DNA of 64,000 nucleotides, from NCBI GenBank assembly GCA_015056655.1, contig SVFV01000019.1:1-64000 (forward strand), given 5' to 3'. The first letter of the stretch is position 1; the number at the start of each line of letters is the position of its first letter. Under the pieces are notes generated by a model. That model was not told the origin of the DNA, did no database searches, and saw nothing but the letters and a program-made list of their open reading frames with translations. The position numbers were made by a program, and so were the translations under genes. The DNA comes from Butyrivibrio sp. Lineage in GTDB: Bacteria; Bacillota; Clostridia; Lachnospirales; Lachnospiraceae. This document shows, one piece after another, positions 48,922 to 57,713 of this stretch.

Positions 48922-49712
48922 CACTCATCCCCCTCGTCATAGGATTTCTCATCTCTGGTATCGTCATAGGAAGCTTCATCCTCTTCTCCAAGACTCTTCA
49001 GGTAATCCTCATCCTCATAATCCTCATCAGGATCCGGAAATGTATTTTTCTTTTTGGAATTCTTAGTTGATGTGTAATACATAAATCCTCCAGCTCCTGC
49101 GAGTCCAAGGATCAATATAATCGCCATGATGCCGTTCACATTAACATCCTTCTTAGGCTCAGGCTCCGGTTCAGGTTCCTTTACAGGTTCGGGTTCTGGC
49201 TCAGGAGTTACTACAGGAGTCTTTTCTTCTACCTTTTCCTCCACCTTGCCCTTTCCTGTTACAGCAATATATTCACTGACCTGGTCCTCATCCATCAAAG
49301 ACAAAAGATCTGATTCATCAACCATGTTAAGGAAGTGTACTTTCTCGTTACCGTCATCGTCACGGTCAATGATGATGTAAAAGTAGTTGCCGTTCTTAGT
49401 CATAACAGTGATGAACTGCTTGCCGCCAGCTTCAAGACTGCCATAATCATCTACGAGCTCCATGTTTCCGTCCGGTGTAAGTGGTCCCCACTTTTCCTCA
49501 ATCTCAGGCTCTTTGCCCTCACAGTTGCGATAGTCCTTCTTGCAGAGCTTACAGGTCTCATCCACATGGTCTTCTGTACACTTTGTTTCACAGGTACAGT
49601 CATATCCGCCTGCAGCCGCTGTAACAGGATTCAAATAAAAAAGTGACCCACATAGAGCCACTGACATACCAAGGAACTTTGCCCTGGCTGCTATAGAATT
49701 AAAAAACTTCAT
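48921..49712 (-). CDS. DUF4366 (CD1107-family) mobile-element membrane protein
   Basis: A 263-residue protein: a signal peptide (about 1-33, SVALCGSLFYLNPVTAAA), Cys-rich extracytoplasmic region (CTCETKCTEDHVDETCKLC), a Pro-Glu repeat stalk (about 175-195), one membrane helix (about 200-222) and an acidic cytoplasmic tail. This is the CD1107/DUF4366 design common in Tn1549-like elements. Part of the transfer apparatus at the cell surface. Confidence 0.88.
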   Translation of the reverse strand: MKFFNSIAARAKFLGMSVALCGSLFYLNPVTAAAGGYDCTCETKCTEDHVDETCKLCKKDYRNCEGKEPEIEEKWGPLTPDGNMELVDDYGSLEAGGKQFITVMTKNGNYFYIIIDRDDDGNEKVHFLNMVDESDLLSLMDEDQVSEYIAVTGKGKVEEKVEEKTPVVTPEPEPEPVKEPEPEPEPKKDVNVNGIMAIILILGLAGAGGFMYYTSTKNSKKKNTFPDPDEDYEDEDYLKSLGEEDEASYDDTRDEKSYDEGDE

Positions 49713-50034
49713 TTAAAACATCCCCCTCAATCTTGTAATCGTTGTTTTCTGCAGCGTTGTTGGCACTGCCAATAGATTCCTTCTTGTCAGAGTTCTTATC
49801 CGAATTCTTTTCAGCAGGCTTTTTAGGTGCAGGCTTTCTCTCTTCTTCGATATATCCAAGCCTCTCAGCCGCCTTTTCCGGAGTAATCTGCAAAAGATTT
49901 ATGACTCCGACAATGCTTGTCGCCTCTTCTGATCTGATATTTTCATCCAGGGCATCTACTTTCTTCTGGAATTCTTCTATCTTTTTAAGATATCTTTCTC
50001 TGTCTGCCCTGTACTTTCTTAGTTTCTCAAACAT
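49699..50034 (-). CDS. DUF4315 family protein
   Basis: A 111-residue protein from the ATG at 50034 (GGAGGGG upstream). An N-terminal coiled coil (LRKYRADRERYLKKIEEFQKKVDALDENI) followed by TPEKAAERLGY and a Lys/Asn-rich disordered tail. DUF4315 is a regular partner of CD1108 and DUF4366 genes in conjugative elements. It overlaps DUF4366 by 14 bases. Confidence 0.88.
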   Translation of the reverse strand: MFEKLRKYRADRERYLKKIEEFQKKVDALDENIRSEEATSIVGVINLLQITPEKAAERLGYIEEERKPAPKKPAEKNSDKNSDKKESIGSANNAAENNDYKIEGDVLNEVF

Positions 50035-50047
50035 ATCCCCTCCGTAT

Positions 50048-51802
50048 TTATGGCATGCGGCCAAATCCTAAATAATGGCTCTGCCAATATGGTGTATTGA
50101 TTGATGAATAGTGGACCGGATTTCCGGCATGTATCATCATTCCGTTACCGACATATATGCCTACATGACTCGCCCCTGGAGTATCATAAGTTCCCTGGAA
50201 AAAGACAAGATCTCCGGGCTTAGCTTCTGATGCAGGAACATTACTTGTTATCGCCCTTAGTCCGTTAGCTGTCTGCCTTCCTACATTCCATCCATTGCCA
50301 CAGTGATTTATCACGTAGCTTACAAATCCCGAGCAGTCAAAGCCTTCAGGATCATATCCGCCCCACACATATGGAACGCCAAGATATCTTTCAGCTTCAT
50401 GGAGCATACGGGCAAATTCTTCATCAGTAAGATATTCTCCCGGAACATGGTAGTCGTCATAATCTCCGGGTCTGGGGCCTGGAATGCCATAGATATCATC
50501 CTCACCAAAGAGATATTTCTTATTTCCAAATGTCTCAAGAAGTACCTCGTACCTTGCCATCTCGTCATCAGTAAATCCAAGTTCTTCAACCACATGGTCA
50601 AGACCATGATTTACAAGGTAAATGTCGCAGATGTAATACTCATATTCTTCGATGTAGGTGTAATCTTCCCAGTAACCGCCATCAGCATAGGAATCGTCCT
50701 CAACCCATCTGGTGTCTTCAACTTCTCTTTCCCTTGTCTCTACTGTTTCCTCATAAGAAACTTCATACTGAAGATTAAAGATTTCCTGCAGTTTTGCCTG
50801 TACTTCATCCCTCGTATAAGACTCGAAGATAACTGTAAGTATTGCTGCAAGCTGGTATGGATTGTGGCCAACCTCATCAAGATGGTAGTTTATCTCGTCA
50901 TAGTCAGCATGATCCTCAGCTATCTCATCGACCTCATCCATAAGACCTTCTTCCAGTTCCTTGTAATCATCTTCAACCGCAAGAATGTCTTCGTCTTTAG
51001 CTGTAAAAGATGTTGCTACAGTGATATTGCCACCCCCGGCTCCAAGTGCTGAGCATGAGTTCATCATTCCGGAGAATACCAAAACAAGGATAAGAATGGC
51101 TACAATGATAAGGGAAATCACAGGGTTGTCTTTTACAAATTCCTGTATCTTCTCAGCGAGAATCCCTACCATATCCTCTGCTTTATCTGTGATCTTCCGT
51201 CCTATCTTTCCGGTATTCTCCGCAGCCTTGGCATTCTTCGCAGCAGCTTTCCTCTGCATTTCCTTTTTCATCTTTTCCTTGGCAGCTTTTTCCGCGGCAC
51301 CTTCAGCATCCTTGCCCTGATGGAGTTTGTTGCTGTACTTGCTGTTTTTCACTTTGCTTGTAACATGACTGACTGCACCACTGGCCACATAGCCACCAGC
51401 TTCAAATGCTTCCTCCGCAACACTGCTCTCGTCCTTGTTCTGATCCTCACTGTTGGCTCCGGAAATATCACTGGCAAAAGAAGCTACAGCACCAACTCTC
51501 CTTGCAGTCTCTGAAATCCCAGCTTTTGTTCTCTCCCTTGCTGCCTTCTGTTCTGCTTTCTTAGCTGAATCCTTCTGCTTTCTTACCTTCTCAGCATTTG
51601 CAGTCTGCTTTTTTACTTTCTCATGGCGGATATCCTCAGAAGTTTTTCTTTCAGTATTTTTCTTTAAACGCTCCTGTCTGAACTTTTCGCCATAATACTT
51701 CTGCGCTGATTCCTTATTACGGAGCTTATCAGCATGTGTCCTCTCTCTTTGGGTTGCCCCCTTATTCTTGGAATTATCCCTTGTGAATAAGCTTTCATCC
51801 AT
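50048..51802 (-). CDS. CD1108-family conjugation protein with NlpC/P60 peptidase
   Basis: A 584-residue protein: a very basic cytoplasmic N-terminus (1-220, Lys/Ala repeats), one membrane helix (PVISLIIVAILILVLVFSGM, about 224-243), a middle domain with acidic stretches, and an NlpC/P60 cell-wall peptidase at the end (YVWGGYDPEGFDCSGF with the catalytic Cys, SHVGIY and MIHAGN). It opens peptidoglycan for the transfer channel, like VirB1 proteins. Confidence 0.92.
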   Translation of the reverse strand: MDESLFTRDNSKNKGATQRERTHADKLRNKESAQKYYGEKFRQERLKKNTERKTSEDIRHEKVKKQTANAEKVRKQKDSAKKAEQKAARERTKAGISETARRVGAVASFASDISGANSEDQNKDESSVAEEAFEAGGYVASGAVSHVTSKVKNSKYSNKLHQGKDAEGAAEKAAKEKMKKEMQRKAAAKNAKAAENTGKIGRKITDKAEDMVGILAEKIQEFVKDNPVISLIIVAILILVLVFSGMMNSCSALGAGGGNITVATSFTAKDEDILAVEDDYKELEEGLMDEVDEIAEDHADYDEINYHLDEVGHNPYQLAAILTVIFESYTRDEVQAKLQEIFNLQYEVSYEETVETREREVEDTRWVEDDSYADGGYWEDYTYIEEYEYYICDIYLVNHGLDHVVEELGFTDDEMARYEVLLETFGNKKYLFGEDDIYGIPGPRPGDYDDYHVPGEYLTDEEFARMLHEAERYLGVPYVWGGYDPEGFDCSGFVSYVINHCGNGWNVGRQTANGLRAITSNVPASEAKPGDLVFFQGTYDTPGASHVGIYVGNGMMIHAGNPVHYSSINTPYWQSHYLGFGRMP

Positions 51803-51825
51803 CACTCATCTCCCCATAAAACAGC

Positions 51826-54276
51826 TCAGGCTGACGCTTTGTTTGCATCAGCCTGGTTAGTGTTCTTTTCGATAAATTTTGTGTTGATAACCTGATACAG
51901 CATGGTCTCTTTCGGGAATCTGTCTACAAATGGCAGGATAACATTGCCATAAAAAATAAGCCCTTCACCTTCTCCCGAATGTGTAACATACGAAAGCTGA
52001 TGTGGACTTATGTTGAGCTGCTTCGCCAGGATTGCCCTGTCTCCCACGGCCTGATTGAGCATGAGAATGAAATCAGAGTTCTCAAAAATATTCTCAATCT
52101 CACGGGAAGCTAAGAGATCCTTTATGTTCTGGGTTATGCCTGTCGGCATACCGCCCCATTTTCTGAAACGCTTCCAGATCTCTACTGTATAAGCTGCAGT
52201 CTGGTCTTCTCTAAGAAGCAGATGAAGCTCATCAATATAATATCTTGTGCTCTTTCCGAGTTCTCTGTTTGCAGAAACTCTGCCCCATACTGCATCTTCT
52301 ACGATAAGCATGCCGATCTTCTTAAGCTGCTTGCCCAGGTCCTTGATATCAAAGCAGACTATTCTGTTGTTAATATCAACATTGGTGCGATGATTGAACA
52401 CATTCAGGGAACCTGAAACATAGATTTCAAGCGCAGTTGCTACGAATTTTGCTTCCGGTTCTTCCTGCTTAAGAAGCTCATTATAGAGGTCTTCCAAAAT
52501 AGGAATGTTCTCCGGTCTCGGATCCTCAAGATACTTTCTGTAGATCATCCTTGTACATCTGTCGATGACGGTCCTCTCTGCAGGCTTAAGTCCATCCCTT
52601 GAACCAAGGATAAGCTCACATAATGACAGGATAAAATCCACCTTCAACATGACCGGGTTATCATCATCAGAATAGTTCATGTTGATATCCATTGGATTCA
52701 CGTACTGGTCTGATGTAGGACTGATGCGGATTACCTGACCTCCAAGATATTCGACCATTGCACGATACTCATTTTCCGGATCGCAGATAATGATATCATC
52801 ATCTGTTACCATGAATGCATTGGCTATTTCCCTCTTTGCAGCAAATGACTTACCGGAGCCGGGAGTACCAAGTATAAGGCCGTTAGGGTTCTTAAGCAGT
52901 TTTCTGTCAACCATGATAAGGTTGTTTGAAAGAGCATTAAGACCATAATAAAGTGCTCCCCTATGATCCTGGAACAGCTCCTGAGTTGTGAATGGCACAA
53001 ATATCGCAGTAGAGCTTGTGGTCATGCCCCTCTGAATATCCACTTCGTTATATGCAAGTGGCAGTGAGCTCACAAATCCCTGCTCCTGCTGGAAGTCCAG
53101 ACGCACAAGGTTACATGAATGTTTCTGTGCTATTGAAGATGCCTGGAAAATATTATTATCAAGCTCTTCCTTTGTCCTTCCGGTATTCATGATGAGGAAA
53201 GTCAAAAGAAACATTCTCTCATTCTGCTGCTGTAATTCCTTCAGAAGGTCTTTTGCATCCTTGCCATATGTTACAAGATCTGAAGGAAGTACATCCATGT
53301 CATAACCTGCCCTTACAGCCTTCTTCTGCTCTTCTATCTTACTGCGGTCCAGTTCTGTTATGGTGTGTTTTACTGTTTTGATCGCTTCATTCTGATCTAC
53401 GGAATGCAGATGCATTGTCACAATCTGACTTGATTCCATACCCAGAATCTCAGCAAGCATCCTGTCGCTGATATCTGATGCATCGATGGAAAGAAAACTC
53501 ATAGCACACCATGTATCCCCCATCTTGAAATATCTTCCTGTAGGGAATTCGAAAGAGCTTGGTGCAACAAAGTCCTTTACTGAAAGCCCTGTCTTTACAA
53601 GATATTTCCAGTTGAAATGGAACTTTGAAGTATCTCCCATATGCATCTCTTTGTGCATGAGCTCTAGCCTTTCATATCCGTTAAGAACATGCGCTATAAC
53701 TCCAAGAGTCTTGAAGTTGTTAAGAAGATCCATCTCGATGTGCACAAGACGCGGTTTTGCTGACTTCATGGAATCAGCATGGATGCCAAAAGTAATGTAC
53801 TTTGTCTTGGTAAGACCATTATTGCCGGCTTCCATGTTTTTCAGAAGCACTCCCGAATACTCATCACGGACATCATTAAATCTGTCATCCTGATGCTGGA
53901 TCTTTATCTTTTTCTCAAAATCTCCTACTTCCGTAGCAAAGTTCATGAAGGAAAGCTCGAAATGAACTGAGCTGTCAAAGAAGTTAAGGAAGCTGCACCA
54001 CTCCTCAAATATCTCCTTCTTGTCCTCCTGCTGTGCCAGCTGGTAGTTGATATCCTGGAACTGTATCGTCTTGGTGTAATAATCTACTCCGACTCTGCAG
54101 ATACCATCAGGGAACATCCTCTCAAAAGGAATCGTCTGCTGTGCAGTCCTCGGAGTTCCATCATTCTTCTGAGCATTCTTAATGATCTGTTTTATTTCTT
54201 TCTGTTCTCGCTTTGACAGGCCTTCCGGCATATCAAACTCTCTTGTGTTCTTATTTTTCAGTGGAAGAACGAACAA
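51826..54276 (-). CDS. VirB4/TraE-family conjugation ATPase
   Basis: An 816-residue ATPase with Walker A LGTPGSGKSFAAKRE (about 470) and a VirB4 C-terminal domain (RYYIDELHLLLRE Walker B; WGGMPTGITQNIKDLL). The TTG start at 54276 has GGAGGT eight bases upstream and overlaps the PrgI gene end, replacing later ATG codons. VirB4 is the hallmark ATPase of type IV secretion and powers channel assembly. Confidence 0.94.
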   Translation of the reverse strand: MFVLPLKNKNTREFDMPEGLSKREQKEIKQIIKNAQKNDGTPRTAQQTIPFERMFPDGICRVGVDYYTKTIQFQDINYQLAQQEDKKEIFEEWCSFLNFFDSSVHFELSFMNFATEVGDFEKKIKIQHQDDRFNDVRDEYSGVLLKNMEAGNNGLTKTKYITFGIHADSMKSAKPRLVHIEMDLLNNFKTLGVIAHVLNGYERLELMHKEMHMGDTSKFHFNWKYLVKTGLSVKDFVAPSSFEFPTGRYFKMGDTWCAMSFLSIDASDISDRMLAEILGMESSQIVTMHLHSVDQNEAIKTVKHTITELDRSKIEEQKKAVRAGYDMDVLPSDLVTYGKDAKDLLKELQQQNERMFLLTFLIMNTGRTKEELDNNIFQASSIAQKHSCNLVRLDFQQEQGFVSSLPLAYNEVDIQRGMTTSSTAIFVPFTTQELFQDHRGALYYGLNALSNNLIMVDRKLLKNPNGLILGTPGSGKSFAAKREIANAFMVTDDDIIICDPENEYRAMVEYLGGQVIRISPTSDQYVNPMDINMNYSDDDNPVMLKVDFILSLCELILGSRDGLKPAERTVIDRCTRMIYRKYLEDPRPENIPILEDLYNELLKQEEPEAKFVATALEIYVSGSLNVFNHRTNVDINNRIVCFDIKDLGKQLKKIGMLIVEDAVWGRVSANRELGKSTRYYIDELHLLLREDQTAAYTVEIWKRFRKWGGMPTGITQNIKDLLASREIENIFENSDFILMLNQAVGDRAILAKQLNISPHQLSYVTHSGEGEGLIFYGNVILPFVDRFPKETMLYQVINTKFIEKNTNQADANKASA

Positions 54277-54634
54277 TCTTTTCCACCTCCTTCTCTGCAG
54301 CCGCCTGTCTCATCAGGGCTGCATAATAGTTATCCGTTTTGTACGGTCTTTTCTTAGGCCTTATGAAAATAGCCTCAATAAAATGCCCAAGGTACACTTC
54401 CAAAGGTCTTCCGTTCTTTTCATACATGGCAAAAAAGAATATCGGCATCATAATGACCATCATTCCCATAACTGCCACATTTACCGTAGCCACGCTCTTT
54501 ATAAGGAAAAATGACGGCACTCCTATAAGCGCCGCCACTCCAAAGCATATGAGCTGTCTTTTGGTTAAGTTGAAAAGTATCTTGCTTTTGACCTTTGTTA
54601 AGTCCCTGGGGACACTGATGTACGAAGCTGCCAT
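54251..54634 (-). CDS. prgI: PrgI-family (VirB3-like) membrane protein
   Basis: A 127-residue protein with the PrgI start (YISVPRDLTKVKSKILFNLTKRQLICFG) and two membrane helices (about 30-50 and 52-72). PrgI proteins are the Gram-positive VirB3 counterparts and always precede virB4, as here (26-base overlap). Confidence 0.9.
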   Translation of the reverse strand: MAASYISVPRDLTKVKSKILFNLTKRQLICFGVAALIGVPSFFLIKSVATVNVAVMGMMVIMMPIFFFAMYEKNGRPLEVYLGHFIEAIFIRPKKRPYKTDNYYAALMRQAAAEKEVEKIVRSSTEK

Positions 54635-54646
54635 ATAATCCTCCTG

Positions 54647-55513
54647 TTACATTGCGTTCAGAATAGCCTTGCTCACTGTGCTTGTCTTGAACAATGACAA
54701 TCCAAGAAGGAATGTATATCCAAGTACAGTCCAGAGCGAACCGACTATATCTGATGAATATGAAATCGTTGAGATCAGCATTGCATAGATGCCAACGCAT
54801 ATCATGATGAGAAATCCCTGGAATCCAAGAGCAAACAGGCTCTTAACAAAATGGATTCCTATTATTCCATGTTCTTTGCTGCCAAAAGTTGAAAATGGTA
54901 TTGGAGCCATGGAAACATACATATAGATCTCTATCATACGGACCATGATGATTACAAAAATGAGCTTTGATGCAAGCTGTGTCAGGATCATGATTATCGA
55001 AACCTGGAAAAACAGAGCAAATATGCTCCAGATATCCATAGCCCTTATTGTTGATTCCATGGCCGCCAGTGCTGATGCATCAATAGCTGTCGAAGCACTG
55101 ATGATTCCCCCTGCGCTTGTTATAACGTGCTGGGCTACATCAAACACTGCCATAGTGAAATCAAATGTATGCGTAATAAGCTCAACTGCAACAGTTGTCT
55201 TTAGTATCCACTTGAAGATGAACCAGGTCTCAAAGTTCGCAAGGTTGTTGTAGCTGATTATCAGCTGTATCAGTTCATAACAGGCCACAAAAGTCAGGAC
55301 TATGCCGGCAATTGGCATTATGACAGTATCGGATATGTTTTTGATCATGTTAAAGACTGACGGAGAAAAAGCTGACGGCGTCCTTGCCACATCTGATGCA
55401 ATAACACCCACCTGATCATTTACACAGTTAAACATGCTGCTCAGACAGCTCATGAGATAAGGGATTATCAGCTCTTTTAAGTGCTCCTCAATCTGTTCAA
55501 ATAATCTCTCCAA
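54647..55513 (-). CDS. TrbL/VirB6-like multi-pass conjugation protein
   Basis: A 288-residue protein with six to seven membrane segments (for example VIMPIAGIVLTFVACYELI, IFALFFQVSIIMILTQLASKLIFVIIMVRMIEIYMYVSMAPIPFST). The MAPIPFSTFG segment is typical of the CD1112/TrbL-like family next to PrgI and VirB4 genes. It forms part of the inner-membrane channel. Confidence 0.85.
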   Translation of the reverse strand: MERLFEQIEEHLKELIIPYLMSCLSSMFNCVNDQVGVIASDVARTPSAFSPSVFNMIKNISDTVIMPIAGIVLTFVACYELIQLIISYNNLANFETWFIFKWILKTTVAVELITHTFDFTMAVFDVAQHVITSAGGIISASTAIDASALAAMESTIRAMDIWSIFALFFQVSIIMILTQLASKLIFVIIMVRMIEIYMYVSMAPIPFSTFGSKEHGIIGIHFVKSLFALGFQGFLIMICVGIYAMLISTISYSSDIVGSLWTVLGYTFLLGLSLFKTSTVSKAILNAM

Positions 55514-55621
55514 TCTGTGTCTCCTGTTCTTGTTTCGTTGTTGTTAAAAGAGCTGGTCATGGTTTTTACCACACCAGCCCCTTATGAGTACCATATTCAG
55601 TTTTTATTTTCTTCTGACAGA

Positions 55622-55720
55622 TCAGAAAAGACCTGAGAGAAGAGGAATGAGTGTTGTTCCGATTAAAGCAACACCACCTCCAGCCATTAGCTGTGTTATA
55701 CCAAGTTTGTTGGAAATATA
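55622..55720 (-). pseudogene. Maff2 mobile-element protein, 3' fragment
   Basis: Minus-strand NKLGITQLMAGGGVALIGTT, then LIPLLSGLF and a stop at 55622. This is the conserved C-terminus of Maff2-family proteins, which sit just upstream of the TrbL-like gene in these elements. The usual N-terminal half is absent; the frame is broken near 55700-55720, where the recombinase element begins. So the insertion cut the gene. Confidence 0.7.
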
Positions 55721-55725
55721 AGGGT

Positions 55726-55760
55726 GTACCAAGTAGCTAAAATAATAGCTACTCTGGTAC
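55726..55760. repeat. 35-bp imperfect palindrome at the element end
   Basis: GTACC...GGTAC outer arms and a perfect inner AGTAGCTA/TAGCTACT pair around AAATAA. Likely recombinase-binding attachment-site arms; possibly also the recombinase gene's terminator. Confidence 0.55.
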
Positions 55761-55782
55761 GGAGAAGTTTTATAGAATTGTC

Positions 55783-57495
55783 TTAAATAGCTTCGGCAAC
55801 AGAATTTGCCTCTGCGTATTCAGATAGATTGTAAGTCTTTGATTCGTCTGTTGGGCGGAAGTTGTAATGTATCTCCATCGAGATATTTCTTGTTCCGTCC
55901 TCAGTAATTTCTTCGTGAACAACAATTTGCTTAATCAAGCGATTAAGGGTGTCAGCATCAAGCTCTGTGATATCGGCATAGTCTTTGATAAGGTCAATCC
56001 ACTTTCTTGCATTTCCGTCAGTCTTGCCGTTCTTTGCCAGACGCTTCTCATCAAGGGCAATCTGCTTCATCAAGTCCTCAGACTCTTTCTTGGTGCGCTC
56101 CACAAGGGAATTGAACATTGGCTCTGTGATTGTTTCTGTAAGAAAGTCCTCATAAGCCTTTGTTGTCATACGCTCCAAGGTTTCCAAGCGGTTCTTTGCC
56201 TTGCAGATGTTTCTTTGCAGTAGCTCTTGCTGTTCTCTCTGCTCACTCTCGTAAGCATCAGCAAGGCTCTCAGCTACGTCATAAGCATCCACAACCTCAT
56301 TGGCAAGCTCTTTGATTTCATCAAACACAACGTTGTAAAGAGTATCAAACTCTATTCTGTGCTGAGTGCAATGATTCTTACCATGGCGATTGTAGGTTAC
56401 ACAAGCGTAAATATCTTGTGGGTGCTTTGCATTGGTCTTACGGATTGTAAGAGCCTTTCCGCATTCACCACACTTGATAAGACCTGCAAAAAGAGAAGTT
56501 GTACCATCTCCACGGCTACACTTTCTGGACTCGATTTTCTCTTGAACAATGTCAAAAGAATCTTGGTCAATGATTGGTTCGTGGGTGTTTTCTACCACGA
56601 TCCAATCCTCTGGCTTTTTCTCGTTAATTACCCCGACTTTGAACTTGTAGTTCTTTTTCTGTGATGCAATAGCTCCATAGTAAACGGGATTGATTAACAT
56701 ATCGCCAATTACCGAATCATCCCAAACATATCTGCCGTTCTCTGGGTCTTGTATCTCCCACTTTGTGTAATGGTTACGGATGCCACGCTGTCTGTTCCAC
56801 CAAGTAGGGCAAGGCACTTTATTTGCTTCAAGTCTGCGCTTAATAAATGCCGTTCCATGCCCATCGAGTGCCCAATCAAATATCTGCCTAACAAAAGGTG
56901 CTGTTTCCTCATCAATGATAAGGTGTGTGGCATCCTCTGGGTCTTTCAGATATCCGAATGGTGCAACACATCCGGTAAACCTTCCCTTCTGAGCTTGGTT
57001 CATATAAGCAGAATGCACTTTCTTGGAAATATCCTTAGAATACTGTGCATTGAAAAGTGCCTTAAATGGTGCGATTTCATCATCGTACATGGTATCAATG
57101 TTGTCATTGATTGCCACGTAACGGCACTCATGCTTTGGAAACCAAATCTCACGAAGGTGTTCGGTAAAGAGATTATCTCGTCCCAGACGGCTATAATCTT
57201 TGGTAACAACCACGTTGATTTTCTTTTTCTCAACGTCCTTTAGCATACGCTGTAGGTCTGGTCGGTTTGACGTTGTACCAGAGTAGCCATCATCAATATA
57301 AACTTCCTCTACTGCCCATCCTCTCGCTCTGCAGAACTCCTCTATCATCTCACGCTGATGACCGATACTCTGACTTTCTCCATCTCGAATATCTTCATCC
57401 TCTTTGGAAAGTCGGCAGTACACGCCCACTTTGTAAGTTGGTGCAAGAAGTTCTTCCATCTGTAAATTTGTCATTCTCATACTCATCACCCGCAT
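55783..57495 (-). CDS. Large serine recombinase (TndX/TnpX-like)
   Basis: A 570-residue protein: resolvase domain with catalytic S30 in YCRLSKEDE and TKDYSRLGRD; a recombinase domain (VAPFGYLKDPEDATHLIID, WWNRQRGIRNHYTKWE); a zinc ribbon (CGECGKALTIRKT and CVTYNRHGKNHC); then coiled-coil C-terminus. It integrates and excises the element by a single site-specific event. The first ATG used is uncertain among three within eight codons. Confidence 0.93.
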   Translation of the reverse strand: MRVMSMRMTNLQMEELLAPTYKVGVYCRLSKEDEDIRDGESQSIGHQREMIEEFCRARGWAVEEVYIDDGYSGTTSNRPDLQRMLKDVEKKKINVVVTKDYSRLGRDNLFTEHLREIWFPKHECRYVAINDNIDTMYDDEIAPFKALFNAQYSKDISKKVHSAYMNQAQKGRFTGCVAPFGYLKDPEDATHLIIDEETAPFVRQIFDWALDGHGTAFIKRRLEANKVPCPTWWNRQRGIRNHYTKWEIQDPENGRYVWDDSVIGDMLINPVYYGAIASQKKNYKFKVGVINEKKPEDWIVVENTHEPIIDQDSFDIVQEKIESRKCSRGDGTTSLFAGLIKCGECGKALTIRKTNAKHPQDIYACVTYNRHGKNHCTQHRIEFDTLYNVVFDEIKELANEVVDAYDVAESLADAYESEQREQQELLQRNICKAKNRLETLERMTTKAYEDFLTETITEPMFNSLVERTKKESEDLMKQIALDEKRLAKNGKTDGNARKWIDLIKDYADITELDADTLNRLIKQIVVHEEITEDGTRNISMEIHYNFRPTDESKTYNLSEYAEANSVAEAI

Positions 57496-57508
57496 AATCC
57501 AGATAGAC

Positions 57509-57682
57509 TCATGGGTGTTTTTTATCTTGAGTACTATCTGAATTATATTCCTTTCTCCTTGTGTTTTCTATATTGTCATTGAGCTTTTTTCTGACCTTTA
57601 AAGCGATAGCCTCATTGAGAATGTCCTTTGCTGTTCGGTTACCGTCATAGCATCGGATAACCTTAATCTTTGTCTTTGCCAA
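57509..57682 (-). CDS. Small protein beside the serine recombinase
   Basis: A 57-residue protein from a TTG at 57682 (GAGAGGGG seven bases upstream); the longer frame to 57805 overlaps the relaxase and lacks a ribosome site. Sequence starts MAKTKIKVIRCYDGNRTAKD. Similar small genes lie between MobA/MobL and the recombinase in other elements and may be directionality factors. Family name uncertain. Confidence 0.6.
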   Translation of the reverse strand: MAKTKIKVIRCYDGNRTAKDILNEAIALKVRKKLNDNIENTRRKEYNSDSTQDKKHP

Positions 57683-57713
57683 TAAATCACCCCTCTCAAC
57701 AAAAAAAGCACAA

